A program made the position numbers and the translations under genes. A stretch of DNA of 15,995 nt from CAYVXE01 sp964455375 (GTDB lineage Bacteria; Zhuqueibacterota; Zhuqueibacteria; Oceanimicrobiales; Oceanimicrobiaceae), in contig CAYVXE010000098.1 of NCBI GenBank assembly GCA_964455375.1, forward strand, positions 1-15,995, given 5' to 3'. The notes under the pieces are model-generated. The model had not been told where the DNA came from, made no database searches, and saw nothing but the letters and a program-made list of their open reading frames with translations. Below, piece after piece: positions 1 through 6,832 of the stretch. Position 1 is the first letter of the stretch. Each line of letters starts with the position of its first letter.

Positions 1-8
1 TCTCCATT

Positions 9-90
9 ATTTGGATTGAGGTCGATTCGTCATTGGTCATTTTGATTTTGAACTTTGACATTTTCGTCTGTCTGTGGCGTGGGCTTTAGC
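9..90. repeat. Dispersed intergenic repeat, copy 1
   Basis: This 82-bp stretch aligns without gaps to 6561-6642 (constant offset 6552). I count 69 identities and 13 mismatches, about 84%. It begins ATTTGGATTGAGGT and ends in a GGCTTTAGC-like element. It lies outside any gene I can recognise, and the true repeat may extend off the left edge. The mismatches are scattered and mostly c/t, g/a, t/g or c/a, as in two copies decaying independently in non-coding DNA. It carries no transposase and no recognisable terminal inverted repeats. Its function is unknown. Confidence 0.75.
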
Positions 91-120
91 TACAAGAGCA
101 GGTCTGCCTCGAACAAAATG

Positions 121-145
121 AAAAGGGAGCCTTACAGACTCCCTT
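121..145 (-). terminator. Hairpin terminator after the isocitrate dehydrogenase gene
   Basis: A perfect 7-bp inverted repeat (AAGGGAG at 123-129, CTCCCTT at 139-145) encloses a 9-nt loop. On the minus strand it begins about 28 nt past the stop of the dehydrogenase gene and is followed by a short TTTT run and more T-rich sequence. This is the layout of an intrinsic terminator. The T tract is short, so it may be weak. Confidence 0.6.
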
Positions 146-173
146 CCATTAATGAATTTGTCGAAAAAAGCGC

Positions 174-1370
174 CTATGCCTGGTAACTCTCCCATTTTGA
201 TTTCAAAGCCGGATCCTGCAACGTTTCCATGAGATAGTTGGCATAATCTGCACCGCTTGCGCCGCTGGTTCTGCCCGTGACAACAAATTTTTTCTCGTAC
301 TGTCCACAGATATCCAGCGCCATTTCCAGTTTTCTGGATCGATCTTCATAGCCTATGTGTCGAATGAGCATGCCTGCTGCCCGAATCATGCTTGCCGGAT
401 CGGCATAATCGGCGCGGCCTTCTTTTACCATGCGCGGCGCGCTGCCATGAATGGCTTCGAACATAGCGTAGCGCTTGCCGATATTGGCGCTGCCGGCTGT
501 TCCCACACCGCCCTGAAATTCCGCGGCTTCATCGGTTAAAATATCGCCGTACAGGTTCGGCAATGCCATCACCCGAAATTGTGAACGCCGTTTCGGATCA
601 ACCAGTTTAGCGGTCATAATATCGATATACCAGTCGTCACATTCGATCTCGGGATATTCCTGTGCAATTTTATAGCCGATATCGAGAAACTTGCCATCCG
701 TTGTTTTAATGACATTTGCTTTGGTGATTAACGTGACTCTATTGATGCCGTTCTTTTTTGCGTACTCAAATGCCAGCCGGATCAGCCGTTCCGTCCCTGC
801 CTTACTCACAACCGTAAAATCGACCGCCAGGTCATCGGTGATGTTTACGCCGCTGCTGCCCAATGCATAAGCCCCTTCGGTATTTTCTCTGAAAAATATC
901 CAGTCGATTCCTTCGCTTGGAACCTTAACAGGTCGGACATTGGCGAACAGTTCCAGCTCTTTACGCATGGCGACATTTGCGCTTTCAACATTCGGCCAGG
1001 GATCGCCCTTTCTCGGTGTCGTGGTGGGGCCTTTCAAAATGACATGACATTTTTTCAGCTCTTCCAGAACATCAACCGGAATGGCTTTGCCCACTTCTGC
1101 CCGGCGCTCGATGGTTAAATTTTCAATAACCCGAAATTCAACTTTTCCGGACTTCTGCTCCTCATCGAGCAAAAATTCAAGGACGCGTTGCGACTCTCTG
1201 GCGATAAACGGCCCGATGCCGTCTCCACCACAAATTCCGATAATAATTGGTTTTAAGGTATTATAATCAATCCAATCGCCCTCTGCCTTCATGGCCTGAG
1301 CACGCTTCAATTGTTGTTGCATAAGCTCGTCAAAATGCTTTTTCGCATTTTCTAAATCAAGGTTTGACAT
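174..1370 (-). CDS. Isocitrate dehydrogenase-like protein (isocitrate/isopropylmalate dehydrogenase family)
   Basis: This 398-residue cytosolic enzyme belongs to the beta-decarboxylating dehydrogenase family and probably oxidises isocitrate to 2-oxoglutarate. An N-terminal GGDGIGPF segment (about 48-55) opens the fold. The substrate loop reads SANVAMRKELELFANVRP, with Ser130 and Asn132 present. The Ser-x-Asn pair is typical of isocitrate dehydrogenases and argues against isopropylmalate or homoisocitrate dehydrogenase. FRENTEGAY and the metal-site segment NLYGDILTDEAAE follow. The cofactor loop is HGSAPRMV (His308-Val315): Arg313-Met314 sit where NADP enzymes usually have Lys-Tyr and NAD enzymes Asp-Ile, so cofactor choice is unclear. 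About 35 N-terminal residues precede the fold. The ATG start is supported by AGGAG (1377-1381) six bases upstream. The gene stands alone, divergent from yqeC, with a hairpin terminator behind it. The family call is firm; the exact substrate is inferred. Confidence 0.9.
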   Translation of the reverse strand: MSNLDLENAKKHFDELMQQQLKRAQAMKAEGDWIDYNTLKPIIIGICGGDGIGPFIARESQRVLEFLLDEEQKSGKVEFRVIENLTIERRAEVGKAIPVDVLEELKKCHVILKGPTTTPRKGDPWPNVESANVAMRKELELFANVRPVKVPSEGIDWIFFRENTEGAYALGSSGVNITDDLAVDFTVVSKAGTERLIRLAFEYAKKNGINRVTLITKANVIKTTDGKFLDIGYKIAQEYPEIECDDWYIDIMTAKLVDPKRRSQFRVMALPNLYGDILTDEAAEFQGGVGTAGSANIGKRYAMFEAIHGSAPRMVKEGRADYADPASMIRAAGMLIRHIGYEDRSRKLEMALDICGQYEKKFVVTGRTSGASGADYANYLMETLQDPALKSKWESYQA

Positions 1371-1376
1371 TTACGA

Positions 1377-1381
1377 CTCCT
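1377..1381 (-). promoter_or_regulatory. Ribosome binding site of the isocitrate dehydrogenase gene
   Basis: AGGAG on the minus strand lies six bases before the ATG at 1370. It is the strongest Shine-Dalgarno match in the window and fixes this start. Confidence 0.75.
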
Positions 1382-1423
1382 TACTTAACATTTTTTAGTA
1401 CAGAATGATTCGTGAATTACGCT

Positions 1424-1462
1424 TTTGACATCCTTTGACACTATATTTACGGTATGTAATAT
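1424..1462 (+). promoter_or_regulatory. Candidate promoter with tandem TTTGACA repeat upstream of yqeC
   Basis: TTTGACA occurs twice, at 1424-1430 and 1434-1440, exactly 10 bp apart (about one helical turn). The second copy gives a consensus TTGACA -35 box (1435-1440). It is followed 16 bp later by TAATAT (1457-1462), which matches the TATAAT consensus at four of six positions. A transcript from here would have a leader of roughly 145 nt before the yqeC ATG. The duplicated heptamer could also be a pair of binding half-sites. The promoter type used by this organism is unknown, so this rests only on resemblance to the general sigma-70 consensus. Confidence 0.4.
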
Positions 1463-1614
1463 AAAATTCCTGTTCATACAATCAAGCTAAAAATCGACTT
1501 CAGGACATTGTAGTTAGCGACTAAGTGTATAGAAAGGAATCTTGCTTTTCAGAATGGAATCTCGTACTTTTAAAAAATCAAGAACGATACTTTTACTGAA
1601 CAGGTTTTGGAACC

Positions 1615-2361
1615 ATGCCATTTTATTCAATCATAAATACAGACATCCATAAAATTAAGGGGCAATTTATTTCAGTAATCGGCGGTGGCGGCAAATCCTC
1701 ACTCATTCATACCATCGGTCAGGAATTGCACAAAAAGGGGTTGAAGGTTATTCTCACGTCCACGACGAAGTTGCAAAAATTCGACGATATTCCACTCATC
1801 CTGAAAAATGGAAACGACCATTTTAGCGATGAACTGAAATCGCACCTGGATGACCATAACATTGTTTTAGTTGCGGACGATTATTATAAGAAAGAAAAAT
1901 TAGCCGGGATAAATAAGTATTTTGCCTTTGAACTTAAAAAGTACGCCGATGTCATTCTGTCTGAATCAGACGGTTCCAGACAAAGACCGCTAAAAACCCA
2001 TAAGGCTTATGAGCCGGTCATTCCGTCCTGCACGGATGCGGTGGTCATTATTTGTGGTGCAGAAATCATCGGCAAGGAGCTAAATGATGAAAACGTTCAC
2101 CGTGCCGATTTATTTTCAGAAAAATGGCATCTACCGCTAAAAACAATTTTAACTCCTGAAATCGTCGCAGGCGAGCTCCTTTCACCTGAGAGTTATTTGA
2201 GATATGCGCCGTTAAAATCTGCAATAGCCTATTACATCAATAAATGGGACTTAAACGAAATAGGTGGAAAACTTTTAGCCGAACACCTTTTTAAAAAAGG
2301 TCAACACCCAGTTTTTCTCGGGAGTCTTAAAAAGAAAACATTGGAAAAAATACCTGTTTAA
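1615..2361 (+). CDS. yqeC: YqeC-like P-loop protein (putative selenium-dependent hydroxylase accessory protein)
   Basis: This 248-residue soluble P-loop protein resembles YqeC. The family is associated in other genomes with selenium-dependent molybdenum hydroxylases, but its biochemical reaction is not established. A GGGGKSS Walker A loop spans residues 23-29 (Lys27) and is followed by LTSTTKL. The most diagnostic stretch is ESDGSRQRPLK (from Glu117), then a HKAYEPVIP segment. Next come VVIICGAEIIGKEL and VHRADLF, matching the family's usual order of GGGGKTS, TTTTK, EADGSR..PLK, EPVIP and VHR. Ser118 replaces the usual Ala in EADGSR. Length is normal. It is first in a plus-strand pair with the phosphatase gene 45 bp downstream. 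None of the usual partners (xanthine dehydrogenase-type subunits, SelD-like or MocA-like proteins) is in the window, so its role here is inferred from family alone. Confidence 0.8.
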   Translation: MPFYSIINTDIHKIKGQFISVIGGGGKSSLIHTIGQELHKKGLKVILTSTTKLQKFDDIPLILKNGNDHFSDELKSHLDDHNIVLVADDYYKKEKLAGINKYFAFELKKYADVILSESDGSRQRPLKTHKAYEPVIPSCTDAVVIICGAEIIGKELNDENVHRADLFSEKWHLPLKTILTPEIVAGELLSPESYLRYAPLKSAIAYYINKWDLNEIGGKLLAEHLFKKGQHPVFLGSLKKKTLEKIPV

Positions 2362-2406
2362 TTGTACTGCATACGATAGATTTTCGCCAACATTGAGCTA
2401 AACACA

Positions 2407-5400
2407 TTGTTTAAAGCCGCTTTAAAAGAACAACTTACCATACCTGCCAACATTGATTATCTTGGGGATCTGAGAGATTTTGTCACATTGGTCGGGAAAA
2501 AGTACCATTATTCCGATAAACTCATCAATTCCTTTAAATTAGCGATCGATGAAGCTGCAACCAATATCATCAAGCACGCCTACCGCGAGCCGGATAATTA
2601 TATCACAATAAAAGCTATTGTAAAACGGAACAGCCTGACCATTGTCTTAATTGATCAAGGGACTTTTTTTGATCCCAACTGGGCGAAAGATCCAGACATC
2701 AAAAAAAATATCGATATCGGACAAAAAGCGAGTCTGGGTATTTTTTTGATGCGGCGGCTGATGGATAACATCGATTACCGAAAAACAGAAAATGGAAATG
2801 AATTACGGCTCACCAAATATCGGACGCCGGATGATTTAAAAGATTCTGCTGGATTCTTAGGTTTTCACTTTTCGTTGGAGATGAAACATACGCTCATCGC
2901 ATGTGGACTGCTAACCGCCGTTGTCCTTTCGGTTTTTTCGTATTTCTATAACAATGTGGATGATCGTCTGAATGAAGATTTTATTGCTTCGGGAACCACA
3001 ATCAGCAATCAAATTGCCAAACAGATCGATGCAGTAAAACCGGAACTTCTAAACAGCTCAGAGGGCGTAGATTATCTGAATGCCATTATTCTTCCGGTTT
3101 ACGATGAGAAATTCGGAGAGGTTTTCAGTCTAAGTATCGAAGATACGTCCGGCGTCATCGTTTGGTCGACATCAAAGGTCGACCTGTCCGCGCGGTTTCA
3201 AAGGCCGAAAAGCGCCAGGCAACTAATGGAGAGGGTTTTTGAATATGACGCCAATAACGGAATTTCGGTGTACGAGTTTACCGAATCCTTAAACCGTGTA
3301 CAGCTCTTAACCGCGTATGCCAAAATCCACGTGATTCTTCTGAAAGATTCTGTAAACAGTCAAATTCGCAACAAACGAGTTTCATATCTCAAAACCATGT
3401 TTGGTGTTTTAGGCCTCAGCTACACGGTGCTTTTCATCTTAAGTTACATCCTCACAAAACCGGTTAGAAATCTTTCCCGGTTAATGAAGGATGCCACGAA
3501 AGATAATTTTCTGGATGATATCGACATAGATGATTCTTCCGAGATCGGTGAAATTGCCCGCGCTTTCAGCAACATGTCCGAAAAACTGCACCAAAGCGAA
3601 AAAAGTCTCGCCACGCAGGAGTATATAAACAAAGAAATTCAGATCGCCAAAGAAATTCAACGATCTTTACTCCCCAATGAAATTCCAGGTGCCGATGATT
3701 ACGAAATCGTCACCCATTATGAAGCTGCTAAATCGGTTGGCGGTGATTATTATGATTTCTTTCGTGTTGACCAGGATACCATAGGTATTGTTGTGGCAGA
3801 TGTTTCAGGGAAAGGTGTTCCAGGTTCCATGGTCATGACGATGATTCGTACGGCTCTGCGAACAGAAGCAAGAGGCATAAAAGATGCTGCACAAGTGCTC
3901 ACAAAAGTAAATGAATTTATGGTGAATGATGTAAAAAATGGCATGTTCATCACGGTTTTTTATATGATTCTTGACACCAGAGTGCACACCTTAAACTTTG
4001 CCAGCGCCGGACACACCCCGATGATTCTCCACCGTGGTTCCACCGGCAAAACATTTTTCCTGAATCCGATAGGCTATCCAATTGGCATTCAATTACCTGA
4101 CCCTGAGTTATTTGCAAAAAACATTGAATGTGAAACCATTCAACTCCTCGCCGATGATACACTTCTGCTTTACACAGATGGGATCACTGAAGCCATGAAC
4201 CCGCAAAAGGAACTGTTTGGAGAAGACCGCCTGGTGAAGACCATCGAAAAAAACAGCAAGGCAAATTTGAAATTGGTGAGCGATAAGCTAAAAGCAACTA
4301 TCGGGGCTTTTACCGGCGGAGTACCACAAAACGATGACATTACTTTTGTTCTGATTCGTCAGGTAAAAGAGTCCGACGCTGCTGTTGAAAACAACGAACA
4401 ATTTTCTGTTGAATCAAAATTTCTAAGTGTCAAGGAAATGGATTATGTCTTTGATATAATCAAACAAAATGCCGCTTATTCACCCGCAGAAATCTGCAAG
4501 AAATTGAAGTTGGCAAAATATAAACGGACCATTGTCAGTGAAGAGAAATTGATCGCAGAATTAAGAAGGAAACGCCTTGATACCATTCAGCTCAGACAAG
4601 ATTACGTAGATATTTGCAATAGTAGCAAACGAAATAAAAAAGCACCTGAAATTGAAAAAGAAACAAAATTATCGTCTTCGCCAAAAAATAATATAAAAGA
4701 GAAAAGCTCAAAGACCAAACGAAAAAGTCTCTTAAAGAGTAGAAAACGAGCCAAAACACTGAAAATTAAGAAACCGAAACTCAATGATTCCTTTCTAAAC
4801 AAAAGCGGCAAATCAAAACAGGAAAAAGAGTATCTCTATAAAATATCTCCATATATCGAATCTGATTATATCATCGGTGAATACATTTTCGATTCTATGA
4901 AATGGCAACAGCAAGTCACTGACGAGACAAACATCCCGGAACCTGAGACAGATCAAATTAACCTCGATAATCCTGCCGACAAAACGGCTGAAATTGAAGA
5001 CGTTTCACGTGAATTTGAAATACAAGATATTAGCGACAAATTAATCGATTCTTTGTTGGCAAAACATCTTGCTGAAACAGAGGAACCACCAGAGGTTACA
5101 ACCAAAGATGAAAGCACGACTGCTTTCGAACCTTCGCATGTAACACCGGCGCCAAGCAGAACGGATGCAGCACATTCCAACCGTATCGATTCGCAAAATG
5201 ACGTATCTGAACAAGGGAAAGAATCCATTCAGGATGCTGTTAAATTTTTAGAGAAAGAATTCAAAGCAGAACGCTCGCAAGAGGTTTCGTCCGCTGAAGA
5301 AAAGATTGACGATCCTGAAACGTCTGATACAACAGTCCTTGAACCGCAGTCCGTTGAAAAAATCGAGGGGGCGGAACCCACCTCACCCCTAAAAGATGAA

Positions 5401-6168
5401 TCCCATGAAAAAGGGTTGTATCATTGGCAGTTAGTCGGTGTCAGAGCGTATAAAGAAAAGGACTATCCCACGGCGATTTCAGCTTTTACAAAAGTCATCG
5501 AATTGAGTCCTGAATACAAAGATGGCTATGAACTTTTAGGAAATGCGTATTTTCGAAACAAGCAACTGGAGAAAGCACTTCATATTTATGAAAAGGCGAA
5601 ATTACAATTCCCCCCTTCTGCAACCATACATGAAAATCTCGGTCTAATCTATGCAAAATCAGGCGTTTTTTCCCTGGCGCTGCGTGAGTGGAAAGCTTTG
5701 TTGGCGTTGCAACCGGAACGAATCGATATTTCAAAAAAAATAAACCGGTTGGAAAAGACTCTGGATGTAACACATAAAATGTCAATCAATTCTGTTGAAG
5801 AGGCTTCAAAGTCCGCATTAACTCCGCAAGAGGCGCTGTTTCGGGATGGTCTTATTTACTACAGGAACAAACGTTTTAGTGAAGCGCTTCAGGTTTTTGA
5901 AATTCTGGTGCAGGCTTTTCCGGATTTTCCGGATGCACAAAAATTGCTTGGAAATTTGTATATACGTTTCAATCGACTGGAAGACGCGTATCGTATTTTC
6001 GTCCAATTAAAGAAAAGCGACCATTCTGCCAGTGAAGCCATCGCACTCATCTACGCAAAGCAGGGTTTTTTTGACAAAGCGGTTTATGAGTGGAATAAAA
6101 TCCTGCACCAACATCCTCAACGTGAAGACCTACGAAAAAAAATCGAAAATATTTCACAATTGGTTTAA
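2407..6168 (+). CDS. Membrane-bound RsbW-like kinase / SpoIIE-type phosphatase fusion with TPR tail
   Basis: This is a 1253-residue multidomain signalling protein. Residues about 8-140 form an RsbW-like GHKL ATPase, with N box DEAATNIIKHAY, a DQGTFFDP box and a SLGIFLMR box. TM1 (162-182) and TM2 (331-352) flank a sensor region of about 150 residues outside the membrane. HAMP (about 350-400) and a coiled coil lead into a SpoIIE-type PP2C domain (about 415-650) with metal-binding GGD (445-447), ADVSGKG and DD (643-644), so it is probably active on Ser/Thr phosphoproteins. A helical island (about 668-735), a Lys/Ser-rich linker (about 740-805), a short YKISPYIESDYIIGEYIF island and an acidic linker (about 835-1000) follow. 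Six TPR-like units in two blocks (1006-1112 and 1142-1253) end the protein. The start is TTG at 2407, with a weak GAG nine bases upstream; an in-frame TAG lies at 2377. By analogy with Rsb modules it may phosphorylate and dephosphorylate a STAS antagonist, but no STAS protein or sigma factor is adjacent. Confidence 0.88.
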   Translation: MFKAALKEQLTIPANIDYLGDLRDFVTLVGKKYHYSDKLINSFKLAIDEAATNIIKHAYREPDNYITIKAIVKRNSLTIVLIDQGTFFDPNWAKDPDIKKNIDIGQKASLGIFLMRRLMDNIDYRKTENGNELRLTKYRTPDDLKDSAGFLGFHFSLEMKHTLIACGLLTAVVLSVFSYFYNNVDDRLNEDFIASGTTISNQIAKQIDAVKPELLNSSEGVDYLNAIILPVYDEKFGEVFSLSIEDTSGVIVWSTSKVDLSARFQRPKSARQLMERVFEYDANNGISVYEFTESLNRVQLLTAYAKIHVILLKDSVNSQIRNKRVSYLKTMFGVLGLSYTVLFILSYILTKPVRNLSRLMKDATKDNFLDDIDIDDSSEIGEIARAFSNMSEKLHQSEKSLATQEYINKEIQIAKEIQRSLLPNEIPGADDYEIVTHYEAAKSVGGDYYDFFRVDQDTIGIVVADVSGKGVPGSMVMTMIRTALRTEARGIKDAAQVLTKVNEFMVNDVKNGMFITVFYMILDTRVHTLNFASAGHTPMILHRGSTGKTFFLNPIGYPIGIQLPDPELFAKNIECETIQLLADDTLLLYTDGITEAMNPQKELFGEDRLVKTIEKNSKANLKLVSDKLKATIGAFTGGVPQNDDITFVLIRQVKESDAAVENNEQFSVESKFLSVKEMDYVFDIIKQNAAYSPAEICKKLKLAKYKRTIVSEEKLIAELRRKRLDTIQLRQDYVDICNSSKRNKKAPEIEKETKLSSSPKNNIKEKSSKTKRKSLLKSRKRAKTLKIKKPKLNDSFLNKSGKSKQEKEYLYKISPYIESDYIIGEYIFDSMKWQQQVTDETNIPEPETDQINLDNPADKTAEIEDVSREFEIQDISDKLIDSLLAKHLAETEEPPEVTTKDESTTAFEPSHVTPAPSRTDAAHSNRIDSQNDVSEQGKESIQDAVKFLEKEFKAERSQEVSSAEEKIDDPETSDTTVLEPQSVEKIEGAEPTSPLKDESHEKGLYHWQLVGVRAYKEKDYPTAISAFTKVIELSPEYKDGYELLGNAYFRNKQLEKALHIYEKAKLQFPPSATIHENLGLIYAKSGVFSLALREWKALLALQPERIDISKKINRLEKTLDVTHKMSINSVEEASKSALTPQEALFRDGLIYYRNKRFSEALQVFEILVQAFPDFPDAQKLLGNLYIRFNRLEDAYRIFVQLKKSDHSASEAIALIYAKQGFFDKAVYEWNKILHQHPQREDLRKKIENISQLV

Positions 6169-6198
6169 CGACGAAAAAAACGCTGTCACGATTGCAGA

Positions 6199-6245
6199 TG
6201 GGCATCGACGCCTGCCTGAGCATTTCATGAAACAGCGAGTGTCAC
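6199..6245. repeat. Second dispersed repeat family, copy 1
   Basis: The core ATTTCATGAAACAGCGAGTGTCAC (about 6221-6245) matches 6653-6676 with two mismatches. The 20 bases before it (GGCATCGACGCCTGCCTGAG-like) also resemble the GGCTTCAGCCTGCGTG-like lead-in of the other copy, with a small length difference. It is non-coding and lacks mobile-element genes. Confidence 0.55.
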
Positions 6246-6262
6246 CGAAAAGTGAATCTGTC

Positions 6263-6286
6263 GCGTTGGCTTTAGCCTGCGAACGC
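6263..6286. repeat. Palindromic GGCTTTAGCC element
   Basis: GCGTT (6263-6267) and AACGC (6282-6286) are complementary arms around GGCTTTAGCC, itself an imperfect palindrome. Related GGCTTTAGC and GGCTTCAGCC words end both copies of the 82-bp repeat (near 82-90 and 6634-6643), so this element recurs three times in the window's non-coding DNA. It is too short and too A/T-interrupted to call a terminator. Confidence 0.4.
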
Positions 6287-6478
6287 AAAGACCTTCGATA
6301 ATCCTTATTTATAATTGAAAATTCGTAATTCGAAAATTGCAGAATGGGCACACAAATTTCATGAATAAAACGGTTTAACACAGATTCTACCACAATAATC
6401 TAAAATCGACATTCATCATTCCTTGTTCTGAAATCGTTTTATACCAACAGACCTTTCGGCTCTACGTCGTTGCGCTCA

Positions 6479-6522
6479 AGGTGACAGGAGATAAGCAGTA
6501 GCAATGGCCGCTCCTGCCACCT
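6479..6522. repeat. Imperfect inverted repeat with 20-nt loop
   Basis: AGGTGACAGGAG (6479-6490) pairs with CTCCTGCCACCT (6511-6522) at 11 of 12 positions across a 20-nt loop. It lies about 310 bp past the phosphatase stop and has no T tract. It could be a hairpin in a transcript or a remnant of a repeat end. No function is assigned. Confidence 0.5.
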
Positions 6523-6560
6523 ACACCACTCCCAACAGCGCTCGATTCAGACCATCCAAT

Positions 6561-6642
6561 ATTTGGATTGAGGTAGATTCGTAATGGGGCATTTGGATTT
6601 TGAAATTTGAAATTTCCGCCTGTCTGTAGCATAGGCTTCAGC
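6561..6642. repeat. Dispersed intergenic repeat, copy 2
   Basis: This is the gap-free partner of 9-90 (69 of 82 identical). Its right end runs straight into copy 2 of the second repeat family, sharing the GGCTTCAGCCTGCG junction. The two families are therefore adjacent here, whereas elsewhere in the window they occur separately. Confidence 0.75.
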
Positions 6643-6676
6643 CTGCGTGCCCATTTCTTGAAACAGCGAGAGTCAC
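6632..6676. repeat. Second dispersed repeat family, copy 2
   Basis: This pairs with 6199-6245; the best conserved core is ATTTCTTGAAACAGCGAGAGTCAC (6653-6676). It is followed by CACAGATGAACACTGA-like sequence, a kind of low-information motif I recall seeing between genes in many environmental genomes (recollection, not checked). Confidence 0.55.
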
Positions 6677-6832
6677 AGATGAACACTGAAAATGCAGTGA
6701 TGAATAATTTGACTCTCACAAAAAACGCCAAGGGCGCAGAGAATTTACAACGCAAAACCCTGCTTCTCCAAAACGCTTGCTTTTTGAATGAATTTAGACT
6801 ACTTTTGTAGACACATTAGAGAAGAGTCGAGC

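Larger units (their letters stand above)
6169..6832. other. Long non-coding region made of degenerate dispersed repeats
   Basis: About 660 bp between the phosphatase stop and the favoured start of the lysine-ketoglutarate reductase gene hold no credible gene. Short open frames (for example 6607-6810) are low-complexity and span the repeats. The region contains two repeat families, an imperfect 12-bp hairpin, GGCTTTAGCC-type palindromic motifs, and CACAGAT-like and ACGCnAAG-like fragments (around 6379, 6673 and 6724). No clear terminator follows the phosphatase gene. No promoter with both boxes was found for the reductase gene. Confidence 0.6.

Noticed and set aside
174..1370. Isopropylmalate or homoisocitrate dehydrogenase as the identity of this gene
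   Set aside because: The substrate loop has the Ser-x-Asn pair (Ser130, Asn132) typical of isocitrate dehydrogenase, and no leucine or aminoadipate synthesis genes are adjacent.
6607..6810. Short plus-strand frame just before the lysine-ketoglutarate reductase gene
   Set aside because: It is composed of dispersed-repeat sequence, lacks a ribosome site and overlaps the next gene. The 6032-6301 frame at the other end is similarly an overlap shadow running into repeats.
6169..6832. CRISPR array or insertion sequence in the repeat-rich intergenic region
   Set aside because: Repeat copies are few, imperfect and irregularly spaced, without uniform spacers, a transposase or paired terminal inverted repeats.
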